DNA of 64,000 nt, from the NCBI RefSeq assembly GCF_014203895.1, contig NZ_JACHJY010000006.1, positions 496,001-560,000 of the forward strand, in the 5' to 3' direction. The position numbers were made by a program, and so were the translations under genes. This document shows positions 9,181-16,628 of the stretch, piece after piece. Origin of the DNA: Streptomyces nymphaeiformis. GTDB lineage: Bacteria; Actinomycetota; Actinomycetes; Streptomycetales; Streptomycetaceae. The notes beneath the pieces are model-generated. The model searched no databases. It saw nothing but the letters and a program-made list of their open reading frames with translations, and was not told the origin of the DNA. The number at the start of each line of letters is the position of its first letter. The stretch's first letter is position 1.

Positions 9181-9498
9181 TCACGCGCCCAGCAGGTCGT
9201 GCTCCCGGATCAGCCAGCAGACCGCCGTCAGGTGCAGGGTCGCGAAGTCGTGGCCGACGGGCTCGGTCCAGTCGGCCTCGGTGAGCCGGTCGGTGAACCC
9301 GAGGACGTAGTCGGCCAGCTCCTCCCGGCGGACGGTCCGGCCCTCCGGGCCCCGCCGGGCCGGGAGCAGCGCGTCGCACACGGCCGCCGCGTGCTGGTCG
9401 ACGGCGGCCACGAGGCCCGGCTCCAAGGAGAACTCCGAGAGCCGGGGCATGTACGTGGCGGCGACGTCGATCAGCGGACCGCCGGGCGAATCGTTCAT
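9181..9498 (-). CDS. Small hypothetical protein, DUF6401-like
   Basis: 105 residues, soluble, no signal peptide or membrane segment. The pattern VDQHAAAVCDALL in the middle and LHLTAVCWLIREHDLLG at the C-terminus resembles the small actinobacterial family DUF6401, which I recall from natural-product neighbourhoods. The family assignment is from memory and moderate. Start ATG at 9498 gives a complete domain. It is convergent with rarD (38 bp apart) and divergent from the DUF4291 gene. No function can be proposed. Confidence 0.7.
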   Translation of the reverse strand: MNDSPGGPLIDVAATYMPRLSEFSLEPGLVAAVDQHAAAVCDALLPARRGPEGRTVRREELADYVLGFTDRLTEADWTEPVGHDFATLHLTAVCWLIREHDLLGA

Positions 9499-9599
9499 TC
9501 CTCCACATTAGGGTCGTACTCGGCAGTTGAGACCGTGACGTTGCTCGCAGCGCGAAAACCGGTGGCCGCGCCCGGCGGCCGCGCCGCAGTCTGTGGCCC

Positions 9600-10232
9600 A
9601 TGGAAGAACCGAAGTACCGGATCCGTGCTCTGCACACCGAGCGCACGATCACCGTCTACCAGGCCTACCGGCCCGGGATCGGCCTCCCCGCCGCCCGCGA
9701 CGGCCGCTTCCCGGAGTCCTGGAAGCGGGACCGGATGACGTGGATCAAGCCGTCGTTCCTGTGGATGATGTACCGCTGCGGCTGGGGCGAGAAGGAGGGC
9801 CAGGAGACCGTCCTGGCCGTGGAGATCACCCGCGAGGGCTTCGAATGGGCCCTGCGGAACGCCTGCCTCTCCCACTACAAGCGCGGTTTCCACACCGACC
9901 AGGCGTCCTGGAAGAGGCAGTTGCGGCAGGCGCCGGCCCGGGTCCAGTGGGACCCGGAGCGCGACCTGCACCTGAGGCCCCTCGCGCACCGCTCGCTCCA
10001 GCTCGGCCTGGCGGGCGAGGCGTCGCGGCGGTACGCGGACGAGTGGACGGTCTCGATCACCGATGTGACCCCGCTCGCGCACGAGGTCCACGGCCTGGTC
10101 CGGGCCGGCGACCTGGAGGCCGCCGCCCGACTGCTCCCCCGGGAGGAGCCGTACAAGGAGCCGGCGGGCCTCCTGGACCACCTGAGGGCGGACCACCTGA
10201 GGGCTCGGGCGCCGGAGCCGGCCGAGGCCTAG
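9600..10232 (+). CDS. DUF4291 domain-containing protein
   Basis: 210 residues. The signature of DUF4291 is clear: YQAYRPGIG near residue 20, then WIKPSFLWMMYRCGWG near 48-63, the QE..LAVEI strand, and LAHRSLQLGL near 130. The family is widespread in bacteria and fungi and its biochemical role is unknown to me; conserved Trp, Lys and Arg residues hint at nucleotide or nucleic-acid handling, but that is speculation. Start ATG 9600 has no obvious ribosome-binding site, so a short leader or leaderless mRNA is possible. The final 20 residues are low-complexity and poorly conserved in type. Confidence 0.88.
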   Translation: MEEPKYRIRALHTERTITVYQAYRPGIGLPAARDGRFPESWKRDRMTWIKPSFLWMMYRCGWGEKEGQETVLAVEITREGFEWALRNACLSHYKRGFHTDQASWKRQLRQAPARVQWDPERDLHLRPLAHRSLQLGLAGEASRRYADEWTVSITDVTPLAHEVHGLVRAGDLEAAARLLPREEPYKEPAGLLDHLRADHLRARAPEPAEA

Positions 10233-10270
10233 GCCCGAGCTCCGGCCCAGGCACAGGCACAGGCCCCGGC

Positions 10271-10918
10271 CTAGGCTCCCGCGATGCCGAAGTTGAAGTC
10301 GCCCGTCCCGAGCACCCCGTAGAGCCGCAGCCAGATCGGCATGAGCTGCTCGGTGGCGCGGGCGCTCGACAGCTCGCCGAGGTCGATGATCCGGTCGGCG
10401 GCCCAGCCGAAGGAGGCGAGCAGTTCCGCGACCACGGCCTTCGCGTCCGCGTCGTCTCCGCTGAGGAACACGTTGTGCTGTCCGGGGACCCGGCCGGGCT
10501 CGACCATGACGGTGTTGGTCATGGTGTTGAGCGTCTTGACGACGCGCGCCTCCGGGAAGGCGCTCTGGAGGTGCTCGGCGACGCTCCTGCCGTCGGGCAG
10601 GCCGACCTTGGGCGGGAAGCCCTCGGAGAAGTCGAGCGCGTTCGACACGTCGACCAGGACCTTGCCGTTCAGGTTCTCGGCGCCCGCGGCCTGGAGGGCG
10701 GCGAGGGAGACGAGCCCGCCGGTCGCGTTGACGACCAGCTCGGCCGAGCCGGCGGCGTCGGCGAAGGTCCCGTGCGTCCCGCCGTGCTCGCCCGCCCACT
10801 TGGCGGCGTCGGCGTTGTCGGCGGTACGGGACCCTATGGCGACCTCGTGCCCGAGGGAGACCAGCTTCGTGGCGAGCCTGCGTCCGACCTCGCCCGTTCC
10901 CAGTACGGCGATCTTCAT
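10271..10918 (-). CDS. NADPH-dependent F420 reductase-family oxidoreductase
   Basis: 215 residues of a Rossmann protein. The N-terminus KIAVLGTGEVGRRLATKLVSLGHEVAIGSRT is the NADP-binding loop with the arginine that selects NADPH (GSRT), as in F420H2:NADP oxidoreductases and related NAD(P)-binding proteins. VLVDVSNALDF and KTLNTMTNTVMVEP match the family. It may shuttle hydride between NADPH and F420 or an unidentified substrate; many paralogues exist in Streptomyces and only some are true F420 enzymes. Convergent with the DUF4291 gene (38 bp); upstream it is followed at 46 bp by the CGNR regulator on the same strand, so a shared transcript is possible. Confidence 0.85.
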   Translation of the reverse strand: MKIAVLGTGEVGRRLATKLVSLGHEVAIGSRTADNADAAKWAGEHGGTHGTFADAAGSAELVVNATGGLVSLAALQAAGAENLNGKVLVDVSNALDFSEGFPPKVGLPDGRSVAEHLQSAFPEARVVKTLNTMTNTVMVEPGRVPGQHNVFLSGDDADAKAVVAELLASFGWAADRIIDLGELSSARATEQLMPIWLRLYGVLGTGDFNFGIAGA

Positions 10919-10964
10919 GTGCGTGCGCTCCTTCGGAGGGGGTCGACTGCCGGGCAGGCCGACC

Positions 10965-11558
10965 CTATGACGTACGAGCTCGGTGTTCCCGCACCTTGTG
11001 CCGGTTTCCGCAGCGATCCATCGAGCACCAACGGCGGCGCCCGGGGCGGGAGGTGTCGGCGAACAGCAACGCGCAGTCGTCGGCGCCGCATTCCCTGATC
11101 CGGTCGGCGTACGGTCCGGTGATGAGCTCGACGGCGTCGCGGGCGAGCGTCGCGAGGAGCCCGGTCCCGGTGGCGCCGGGGGCCCACGCGCGCGTGCCGT
11201 CTTCCTGGACCAGGGCGACGAGGGGCGGCTCCGCGGCGGCGGCGTTGAGCACGGCGAGCGCGCCGGGGTCGAGGCGCTCGCCCCGGGCCTGCGCGAGGGC
11301 GAGCCCCCAGAGGGCGTCCCGCACCTCCCGTACGGCCGCGAGCTCGGCGTCGGTGACGGCGGGGTCGAGTCCGGCGGGCAGTCGGCAGTCCCTCACCCAT
11401 CCGAGGAGGCCGTCGACGCGGTCGAGCACCTCGTACCGGCTCGCGACGGGCCCGGGGCCGCCGGTGAGGAGGAGTTCGAGGCAGAGCGCCCCGGCGTCGA
11501 AGCGGAAACGCTGTCCGTCGCGGTGCAGAAGTGTCATTCCGGTGGCGGCCCGAGTCAT
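10965..11558 (-). CDS. CGNR zinc-finger / ABATE-domain regulator
   Basis: 197 residues. The N-terminal part (RFRFDAGALCLELLLTGG, then the alpha-helical ABATE-like region) and the C-terminal zinc finger CGADDCALLFADTSRPGRRR with WCSMDRCGNR identify the stress-induced CGNR family; four cysteines are available for zinc and the following basic helix suggests nucleic-acid binding. Proteins of this type are usually treated as transcription regulators. The ATG at 11558 lies inside a symmetric 21-bp divergent promoter shared with a VOC-fold protein, so the two are probably regulated together, perhaps by this protein. Longer frames upstream are antisense to the VOC gene and rejected. Confidence 0.88.
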   Translation of the reverse strand: MTRAATGMTLLHRDGQRFRFDAGALCLELLLTGGPGPVASRYEVLDRVDGLLGWVRDCRLPAGLDPAVTDAELAAVREVRDALWGLALAQARGERLDPGALAVLNAAAAEPPLVALVQEDGTRAWAPGATGTGLLATLARDAVELITGPYADRIRECGADDCALLFADTSRPGRRRWCSMDRCGNRHKVREHRARTS

Positions 11559-11583
11559 GTAACTACTATAAAGAGTTACATGA
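11555..11583. promoter_or_regulatory. Symmetric bidirectional promoter/operator, probably giving near-leaderless mRNAs
   Basis: Perfect 10-bp inverted repeat TCATGTAACT (11555-11564) and AGTTACATGA (11574-11583) around the 9-nt centre ACTATAAAG. Each arm contains the ATG of one divergent gene. The centre offers a -10 element on both strands: TATAAA (11567-11572) ends 7 nt before the + strand ATG at 11580, and TATAGT (reverse of 11565-11570) ends 6 nt before the - strand ATG at 11558. Neither gene has a Shine-Dalgarno, fitting transcription from the A of ATG. Confidence 0.65.
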
Positions 11584-12047
11584 CTCCGATGCACTGGAAG
11601 CTCGTCATCGACAGCGCCGACCCGCACGCGCAGGCCACCTTCTGGGCCGCCGCCCTGGACTACCTGGAGGAGGACCACGACGCCCTCGTGCGCCGGCTCC
11701 TCGACCTCGGCGCGGCCACCCCCGAGGTGACCCTCACCCTCCACGAGGGCACGCCGGCCGAGCGCCTCGCCTGGCGCGACCTCGCCGCCGTCCGCCACCC
11801 CGACGACCCGCACGACCCGAACTCGGGCACGGGCCTCGGCCGCCGGATCCTCTTCCAGCGCGTCCCGGAGGCGAAGACCGTCAAGAACCGCCTCCACCTG
11901 GACCTCCACCCGGAGCCGGGCACCCGCGCGACGGAGGTCGCCCGCCTGGAGGGCCACGGCGCGAAGGTCCTGCGGAACGTGGACCAGCCGGGCGGCTCCT
12001 GGACGGTCATGGCGGACCCGGAGGGCAACGAGTTCTGCGTCCACTGA
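11580..12047 (+). CDS. VOC-superfamily (glyoxalase-like) protein
   Basis: 155 residues. The beginning MHWKLVIDSADPHAQATFWAAALDY and the end HGAKVLRNVDQPGGSWTVMADPEGNEFCVH are typical of the Glyoxalase_6 group of vicinal-oxygen-chelate proteins (paired beta-alpha-beta-beta-beta modules). FQRVPEAKTVKNRLHLDLHPE starts the second module; H and E side chains in LHLDLH and EGNEF could bind a metal. Substrate unknown; relatives range from isomerases to antibiotic-binding proteins. The ATG at 11580 is favoured because the promoter palindrome places a -10 box 7 nt upstream; ATG 11589 is an alternative. Divergent partner is the CGNR regulator. Confidence 0.88.
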   Translation: MTPMHWKLVIDSADPHAQATFWAAALDYLEEDHDALVRRLLDLGAATPEVTLTLHEGTPAERLAWRDLAAVRHPDDPHDPNSGTGLGRRILFQRVPEAKTVKNRLHLDLHPEPGTRATEVARLEGHGAKVLRNVDQPGGSWTVMADPEGNEFCVH

Positions 12048-12222
12048 CGGGCCCTAGGCCCGCCGCACCACCTGGGCTCGGCCCGCTCGACCGAAGCCCG
12101 CCCGTGGACGTGGACCAGAGCGAGGTGGAAGAGGGACGGGACAGGCGCAGCGTCGCCGACCTGCTGTCCGCCCCCTGGGCGCTCTGACGGGAGCCGTCGC
12201 CTTGGCTCTCGGGGCGGGGGTG
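12048..12222. other. Non-coding spacer between VOC gene and long inverted repeat
   Basis: 175 bp without a convincing gene. It opens with a small GGGCCCTAGGCCC-type dyad right after the VOC stop, which might act as a weak terminator. Codon periodicity is absent on both strands. It leads directly into the large inverted repeat. Confidence 0.5.
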
Positions 12223-13160
12223 CTTCGTGGGTTTCTGGTGGGACCGCCCTCTTTCCGAGAGTCGCTCCTTCCGGCGGCGCGTCAAGGGCAAGTCGGCTTC
12301 GCCGATGGGCTGCGCCCACCCTTGACCCGCCACCTCCAGGAGCGAAAGACCTCTCGGAGGGCGGTCCGGGGGTGGGGGTCCACGCCGGGGCGCCGGGGGC
12401 CGCGTCTCGCCGTAGGCGGGTGGAGGGTTGATGGGTGGGTGGCGAGGCCGGGCATCGGCGGGCCGGGTGTTGGCCCTGGCGGCGGAGTGGGTGGGGGCTG
12501 GGTTCGTAGCCGGGGTGGGTGGGACCGGTTCTGTCCATTGGGCGCGCAGTCGTTGAATGGGGCGGCTCGGCAGGGTTTAGCGGCTGTCGGTCGTCGGGTT
12601 GTGGGGCTTCAGGCCCCGCTGGTCATTGCCGGTGGGTGGTGGGGTGCGGATAACTCCGCGCTACTCCCGGTAACGACCCTCAACCAGGGCCCCAAAAGGG
12701 GCACATCACCCATACACGTCGAGTTACTGCGGGAAACCACCCCCTACAGCGACCAGCGGGGCCTGAATCCCAGCCGGAAGACGACCGACACCCGCTAAGC
12801 GCCGCCGGGCCGCCCCATTCAACGACCGCGCACCCCGACGAGACGGAACCGGTCCCACCCACCCCGACTACGAACCGAGCCCCCATCCACCCTGCCGCGC
12901 GGCCGGCACCTGCCCAGCCGATGCCCGGCCTCGCCACCCACCAAGCACCCTCCACCCGCCTACGGCGGGAAGGGGTCTCGGCGCCCCCGCGTGGACCCGT
13001 CCCCCCGGCCGCCCTCCGAGTGTGAAAAGGCGGGCTCCGGCGCCGGGTCAAGGGTGGGCGCAGCCCATCGCGCAGCGACGCGACGAAGGAGCGCCCTTGA
13101 CGCGGCGGTGGAGGACGCCACACTCGGAAAGAGGGCGGCCGCACCAGAAGCCCACGAAGC
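12223..13160. repeat. Large imperfect inverted repeat (about 400-bp arms, 126-bp centre)
   Basis: The left arm (about 12223-12624) is mirrored by the right arm (about 12751-13160). Matching checkpoints, outer to inner: CTTCGTGGG.TTCTGGTG against CACCAGAAGCCCACGAAG; CTCTTTCCGAG against CTCGGAAAGAG; CGTAGGCGGGTGGAGGGT against its complement near 12950; GTCGTTGAATGGGGCGGC near 12550 against GCCGCCCCATTCAACGAC near 12810; and a 17-bp perfect pair at 12608-12624 and 12751-12767. Each outer arm is itself a hairpin (about 12238-12368 and 13005-13140). The centre holds a GCCCC-AAAA-GGGGC hairpin (12689-12702). Open frames on the two strands are mirror images of one another, so they are by-products of the repeat. 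No transposase is present; it resembles a dispersed non-autonomous element. Confidence 0.88.
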
Positions 13161-13222
13161 CGGATGACCCCGAACACCCCACCCCGCCCCGCCGCATCAA
13201 GACGGGGCGGGGGACGCAGGAC

Positions 13223-13417
13223 CTACTCGCCGGAAGCGGCGTACGTCACGAACCCGGCCCAGGCGGCGGGGCCGAGGGCGAGGTGCGGGCGCTCGATGTC
13301 CTTGGAGTCACGGACGTGGACGGTGCCGGGGGTGGCGGCGACCTCGACGCAGTCGTTGCCGTTGCTACTGCTGCTGTAGCTGCTCTTGAACCAGTCCAGC
13401 TCGGGGGTGCCGATCAT
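13223..13417 (-). CDS. DUF397 domain-containing protein
   Basis: 64 residues. LDWFKSSYSSSSNGNDCVEVA followed by VHVRDSKD and AWAGFVTYA is the textbook DUF397 pattern. The ATG at 13417 overlaps the stop of the HTH gene in an ATGA junction, so the pair is translationally coupled. DUF397 proteins usually sit beside Scr1-type HTH proteins; in described pairs the small protein antagonises or partners the HTH regulator in developmental or antibiotic control. Here the third member, an ATPase-fold protein, is divergently encoded upstream. Confidence 0.93.
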   Translation of the reverse strand: MIGTPELDWFKSSYSSSSNGNDCVEVAATPGTVHVRDSKDIERPHLALGPAAWAGFVTYAASGE

Positions 13418-14280
13418 GTCTCTCCCAGCAGTTGCTCGATGAAGTCCCGTGACTCCACAGGAGTGAGGGCCTTGGAGCGGATGATGCCATAGCGAAGGTC
13501 CAGGATCCGGAGTCGTTTGAGGTCAGAGACCGGACGACCATTGAAGTCGCCGTCGCTGCGTCCCACACCGGTGCCGTCCCCAAACTTGAGGATCTCGATC
13601 AGCCCGGCCGTCCCGGGGTGATCGGCGTGCTCGGTCGGCATCACCTGGATCTCCACATTGGGCAAATCGCCCACCTCCAGCAGACGTTCGAGCTGACGGC
13701 GAAGTACCATCTTGCCCCCGATCGGCCGCTTCAGCGTCGCCTCTTCCTGGATGAAACTGAACTCAGGCCCCGGCCCCTTTTCCAGGACCCCCGTGCGCTG
13801 CACGCGTGCCGCCACGTACCGCTCCAGCTCCTCCGACCCGTACGCCGGACGCCACGTGCGGAGCAGCGCACGCGCGAACTCCTCGGTCTGCAGCAGGCCG
13901 TGGATGTTCGAGTTGGAGTAAAGACTGAACTCGACCGCCCGCGCCTCCAGCTTCGCGAGACTCCGCACCTGCTTCGGATAGCGGACCTCCTCCACATCCC
14001 TCTTCATCGCCGAGATGAGCCCGCTCGCCCCCACCGCCTCGTCCGCCTTGTCCAGGTACTCCGGGCGCGGAATGCGGGCCCCGCGTTCGATCTTGCGGAT
14101 CAGGTCCTCGCCGTAACCGATCAGCGTCCCGAACTCGACGGCGCTCAGCCCCTTCGACTCCCGCCACAGCTTCATCTGGCGGCCGACCGCAGCCACGACC
14201 GCCGCCCCCGATTCATCCCCCGGCTCCACCTCCCAGCCCGCGTCCTCTGTCCCCGCGCCGTCCACCTCGTCCACGCTCAT
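13414..14280 (-). CDS. Scr1/BldB-neighbour type helix-turn-helix regulator with DUF5753 domain
   Basis: 288 residues. Residues 30-90 form a Xre-like HTH (VGRQMKLWRESKGLSAVEFGTLIGYGEDLIRKIERGARIP). The remainder is DUF5753: SNSNIHGLLQTEEFARALL, ARVQRTGVL and EVQVMP-type strands (VEIQVMPTEHADHPG). The ATG at 14280 has the Shine-Dalgarno AAGGAGGT nine bases upstream; longer frames overlap the divergent ATPase and are rejected. Followed by DUF397 with a 4-bp overlap. Such triads of ATPase, HTH and DUF397 are abundant in Streptomyces and act as orphan regulatory modules; the specific targets are not deducible here. Confidence 0.92.
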   Translation of the reverse strand: MSVDEVDGAGTEDAGWEVEPGDESGAAVVAAVGRQMKLWRESKGLSAVEFGTLIGYGEDLIRKIERGARIPRPEYLDKADEAVGASGLISAMKRDVEEVRYPKQVRSLAKLEARAVEFSLYSNSNIHGLLQTEEFARALLRTWRPAYGSEELERYVAARVQRTGVLEKGPGPEFSFIQEEATLKRPIGGKMVLRRQLERLLEVGDLPNVEIQVMPTEHADHPGTAGLIEILKFGDGTGVGRSDGDFNGRPVSDLKRLRILDLRYGIIRSKALTPVESRDFIEQLLGET

Positions 14281-14422
14281 GCGTGCCCACCTCCTTCGGC
14301 AGAGCCCTTCCCGGAGCGCCGCGCGGGACAGTCGGGACAGGGCCGGACAGACGCGGGACAGTAACCGTACGTAAGGGCGTGTTCGGTGGGCAGCGTAGGC
14401 ACACCCCTCCACCCTGGGTGGC

Positions 14423-14839
14423 ATGAACGAGGAACCCACCCAACTCTTGGCATCCGTACGCCAATTCGGAATCCAGCTCTCCGCGACCCCTCGCGGCGCC
14501 CGCCTCGCCCGGTTGCTCACCGTCGAGCAGCTGCGTTCCTGGGAACTGGAGTACGTGGCCGAGCCGGCCGCGCACATCGTCGCCGAGCTCGCCGCGAACG
14601 CCGTGACGCACGGGCGCGTGCCGGGCCGGGACTTCCAGCTCGCGATGTCCGCCGCCGGGGGCACCCTCCGTATCGAGGTCACCGATACGCGCGGTGACCG
14701 ACTCCCCCGCGCAGGGCATCCGGCGGCCGTCGAGTCGGGGCGCGGGCTGCTCATCGTGGAAGGCCTGGCGCGGAGCTGGGGCGTACGGCCCGGGCCCGTA
14801 CCGCGCAAGACTGTGTGGGCCGAACTGGCCCTGTCGTAG
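14423..14839 (+). CDS. ATP-binding protein of the GHKL/anti-sigma regulatory (HATPase_c) family
   Basis: 138 residues. The fold motifs are visible: N-box HIVAELAANAVTHG near residues 54-67, then IEVTDTRGDRLP (D-x-G region) and SGRGLLIVEGLARSWG (G2 box) near 105-120. Single-domain proteins like this resemble SpoIIAB/RsbW anti-sigma kinases, but many streptomycete members have no sigma partner nearby and instead belong to HTH/DUF397 triads, as here (divergent, 142 bp apart). It probably binds ATP and phosphorylates or sequesters a partner; I cannot name the partner. Confidence 0.9.
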   Translation: MNEEPTQLLASVRQFGIQLSATPRGARLARLLTVEQLRSWELEYVAEPAAHIVAELAANAVTHGRVPGRDFQLAMSAAGGTLRIEVTDTRGDRLPRAGHPAAVESGRGLLIVEGLARSWGVRPGPVPRKTVWAELALS

Positions 14840-15101
14840 CCGTCCACGACGCGGGATCCCACGTCGCGGGCGGCCGCGACGTAAAAGATTCAAAGCCCGG
14901 GGAAATCCCCCACCCAAACCCCTCCAGCCTCCCCACCGCCCACCCGTCACTCACACGGGTGACTTGGGCCAACTAGGCTGGATTTGCGGCTGGTTGCCTG
15001 GCATACGCTCGCGGCGACAACTCCAGACATGCGTCGGCCCCCGACCGGAGTAGGATCCCGTCGAGGGCCTGACCACGAGGAAGATTTCGAGGCTCTTCCT
15101 G

Positions 15102-15888
15102 ATGGCTTCCCAGCACCTTAGCGCGCCCCCGCCCGCCTCCGGGCTCGTTCACGTCAACGTCCGGCACGACACCCACTACGTGGTCGCCGGCAACCACCTC
15201 GCCCAGCACCGCAAGCTCACGCTGGAGGCGAAGGGGCTCGCCCTCTACCTCCAGTCGCTGCCCGCCGGGGCCTCCGTCGGGATCAAGGCGATCGCGGCCG
15301 CGCATCCCAACAGCGAGCTGCTCGTCGCTCGCGCCCTGCGGCAGCTGGAGGCGTTCGGCTACCTGAAGCGGGTCAGGGGAACGGCTGCCGGACGGCCGGT
15401 TCGTGCACCGGACGATCTCGTACAACCGGCCGGGGGCTGAACCGAAGCCCGCGCGTACGACGACACCGCCGCCTCCGCCCGCACGGAAGGCGCCCCCGCC
15501 GCCGCCCCTGCCGCTCGCGGAGCGCCACCGCGCCGCAGCCGCCCTCCTCGCGGAGCTGCGCGTCCACGACCCCCGGCTGCTGCTCTCGGAGCGCGACGTC
15601 CACCGTCTGGCCCCGGAGGTCACCGCCTGGCTCGACCGGGGAGCCCACCCCGACGCCGTCCGCCGCACGCTCTGCGCGGACCTCCCCGACCCCGTCGCCC
15701 ACCCGGCCGCCCTCCTCACCCACCGCCTGAGGACCCTGCTGCCGCCACAGCTCCCCACCGCGCCGCCACCAACACCCCCGTCAGGCCCCCGCTTCATCGA
15801 GTGCGACGACTGCGGCCACCCCTTCCCACCCCCGACCCCCGACGGCCTGTGCACGAAATGCCGCACGGCCGCGAGAGCCGCCGCATAG
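15102..15888 (+). pseudogene. HTH / C-terminal zinc-ribbon protein interrupted by a +1 frameshift
   Basis: The first frame (from ATG 15102) gives SGLVHVNVRHDTHYVVAGNHLAQH and SLPAGASVGIKAIAAAHP, then ELLVARALRQLEAFGYLKRVR, a winged-helix-like segment found in a large streptomycete family. After GYLKRVR the family normally continues ERLPDGRF..RTISYNRPG; that sequence exists here in the next frame (ERLPDGRFVHRTISYNRPG), continuing through LLLSERDVHRLAPEVTAWLDRG to a C-terminal zinc ribbon CDDC...CTKC ending at 15888. One extra G in the GGGG run at 15376-15379 explains the break. Either a sequencing error, a recent inactivation, or a strain-specific truncation to 112 residues. Intact length would be about 261 residues. 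Confidence 0.8.
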
Positions 15889-16105
15889 GCCCTCTCTTTC
15901 GGGGCTTGCCGGGCCCGCAAGCGCGTCGCCCGCTTGCGTCTTCAACAGCATGCGGGTTTGCGCGTGCAGGTGTTGGCGTCCAGGCAGCGCCTGACGCATC
16001 CTGGAATCAAGGCCAAATTGCGGGGACTCCCGCATGGCGCTGTCGAGTCCGGACGCAGCCTGACGCCGTGCCTGAGCTTCCCTGGACAACCGAAGGGACT
16101 CACTG

Positions 16106-16570
16106 ATGTCCAGGGTCAGGTTGAAGTGTCAGGGAACGATCCCAGGTCCTCCGTTCCTGAACGGCAAGACGATCGAGGGAACGGTCGGCCTCGCCCCCGA
16201 TGACCTCTCGCTCTCCGGGGAGGTATGGGAGATGCGGACGGTCTCAACGGACGACAAGGGCCGTCCTGTCGTCGTCTTGAGGTGCGAACCTGGCTCCTTG
16301 CACCAGTACAGTCGGTGCGCTGGCGGAGGAGAGGAGCCCCCAGTGCGCGAGAGGGACGACAACGCCGATGGCCACGACCGGCGGGCCGTGGCCATCAGGT
16401 GGATACAGGCCTTGCTGTTCGGAGCCGTTGTCCTGCTGTTCGGATTCCGCATCTGGGGGCGAGACAGCGGTGGTTCGAGCTCGATCGTGTTCGGGCTGAC
16501 GGCCGCATCAGCACTGTCCATCGGCGTGCTGGAACGCTACCGGGCAAGCGCCGCCAAGCGATCTCGGTGA
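16106..16570 (+). CDS. Hypothetical small membrane protein
   Basis: 154 residues from ATG 16106 (upstream GAAGGGA at 7 nt). A second in-frame start, GTG 16343, has a stronger GGAGGAGAGGAG signal and would give a 75-residue protein carrying both hydrophobic stretches (IQALLFGAVVLLFGFRIWG and SIVFGLTAASALSIGVL) with a basic C-terminus. The N-terminal 79 residues (LSGEVWEMRTVSTDDKGRPVVVLRC) contain several non-G/C-ending codons and are less typical of the genome. I do not recognise the family. Both starts could be used. It stands between a frameshifted regulator and a convergent reductase gene, a patch that looks locally disrupted. Confidence 0.6.
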   Translation: MSRVRLKCQGTIPGPPFLNGKTIEGTVGLAPDDLSLSGEVWEMRTVSTDDKGRPVVVLRCEPGSLHQYSRCAGGGEEPPVRERDDNADGHDRRAVAIRWIQALLFGAVVLLFGFRIWGRDSGGSSSIVFGLTAASALSIGVLERYRASAAKRSR

Positions 16571-16628
16571 CTCACCTTTCAGTCGGCTCAAGTTCCTTGG
16601 GTGCGACGGCAGGTGGCGGGCAGCGGGC

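Noticed and set aside
12202..12798. 199-codon + strand frame and its 165-codon minus-strand counterpart at 12680-13177
   Set aside because: The two translations are mirror images forced by the inverted repeat, with no ribosome-binding sites, no known domain and unusual Trp/Gly/Arg composition.
12223..13160. Insertion sequence
   Set aside because: No transposase frame with DDE or HUH motifs and no clear target-site duplication; described as an inverted repeat instead.
15102..15888. Programmed +1 frameshifting
   Set aside because: AGG-GGA context shows no known slippery or stop-dependent signal; an inserted G is simpler.
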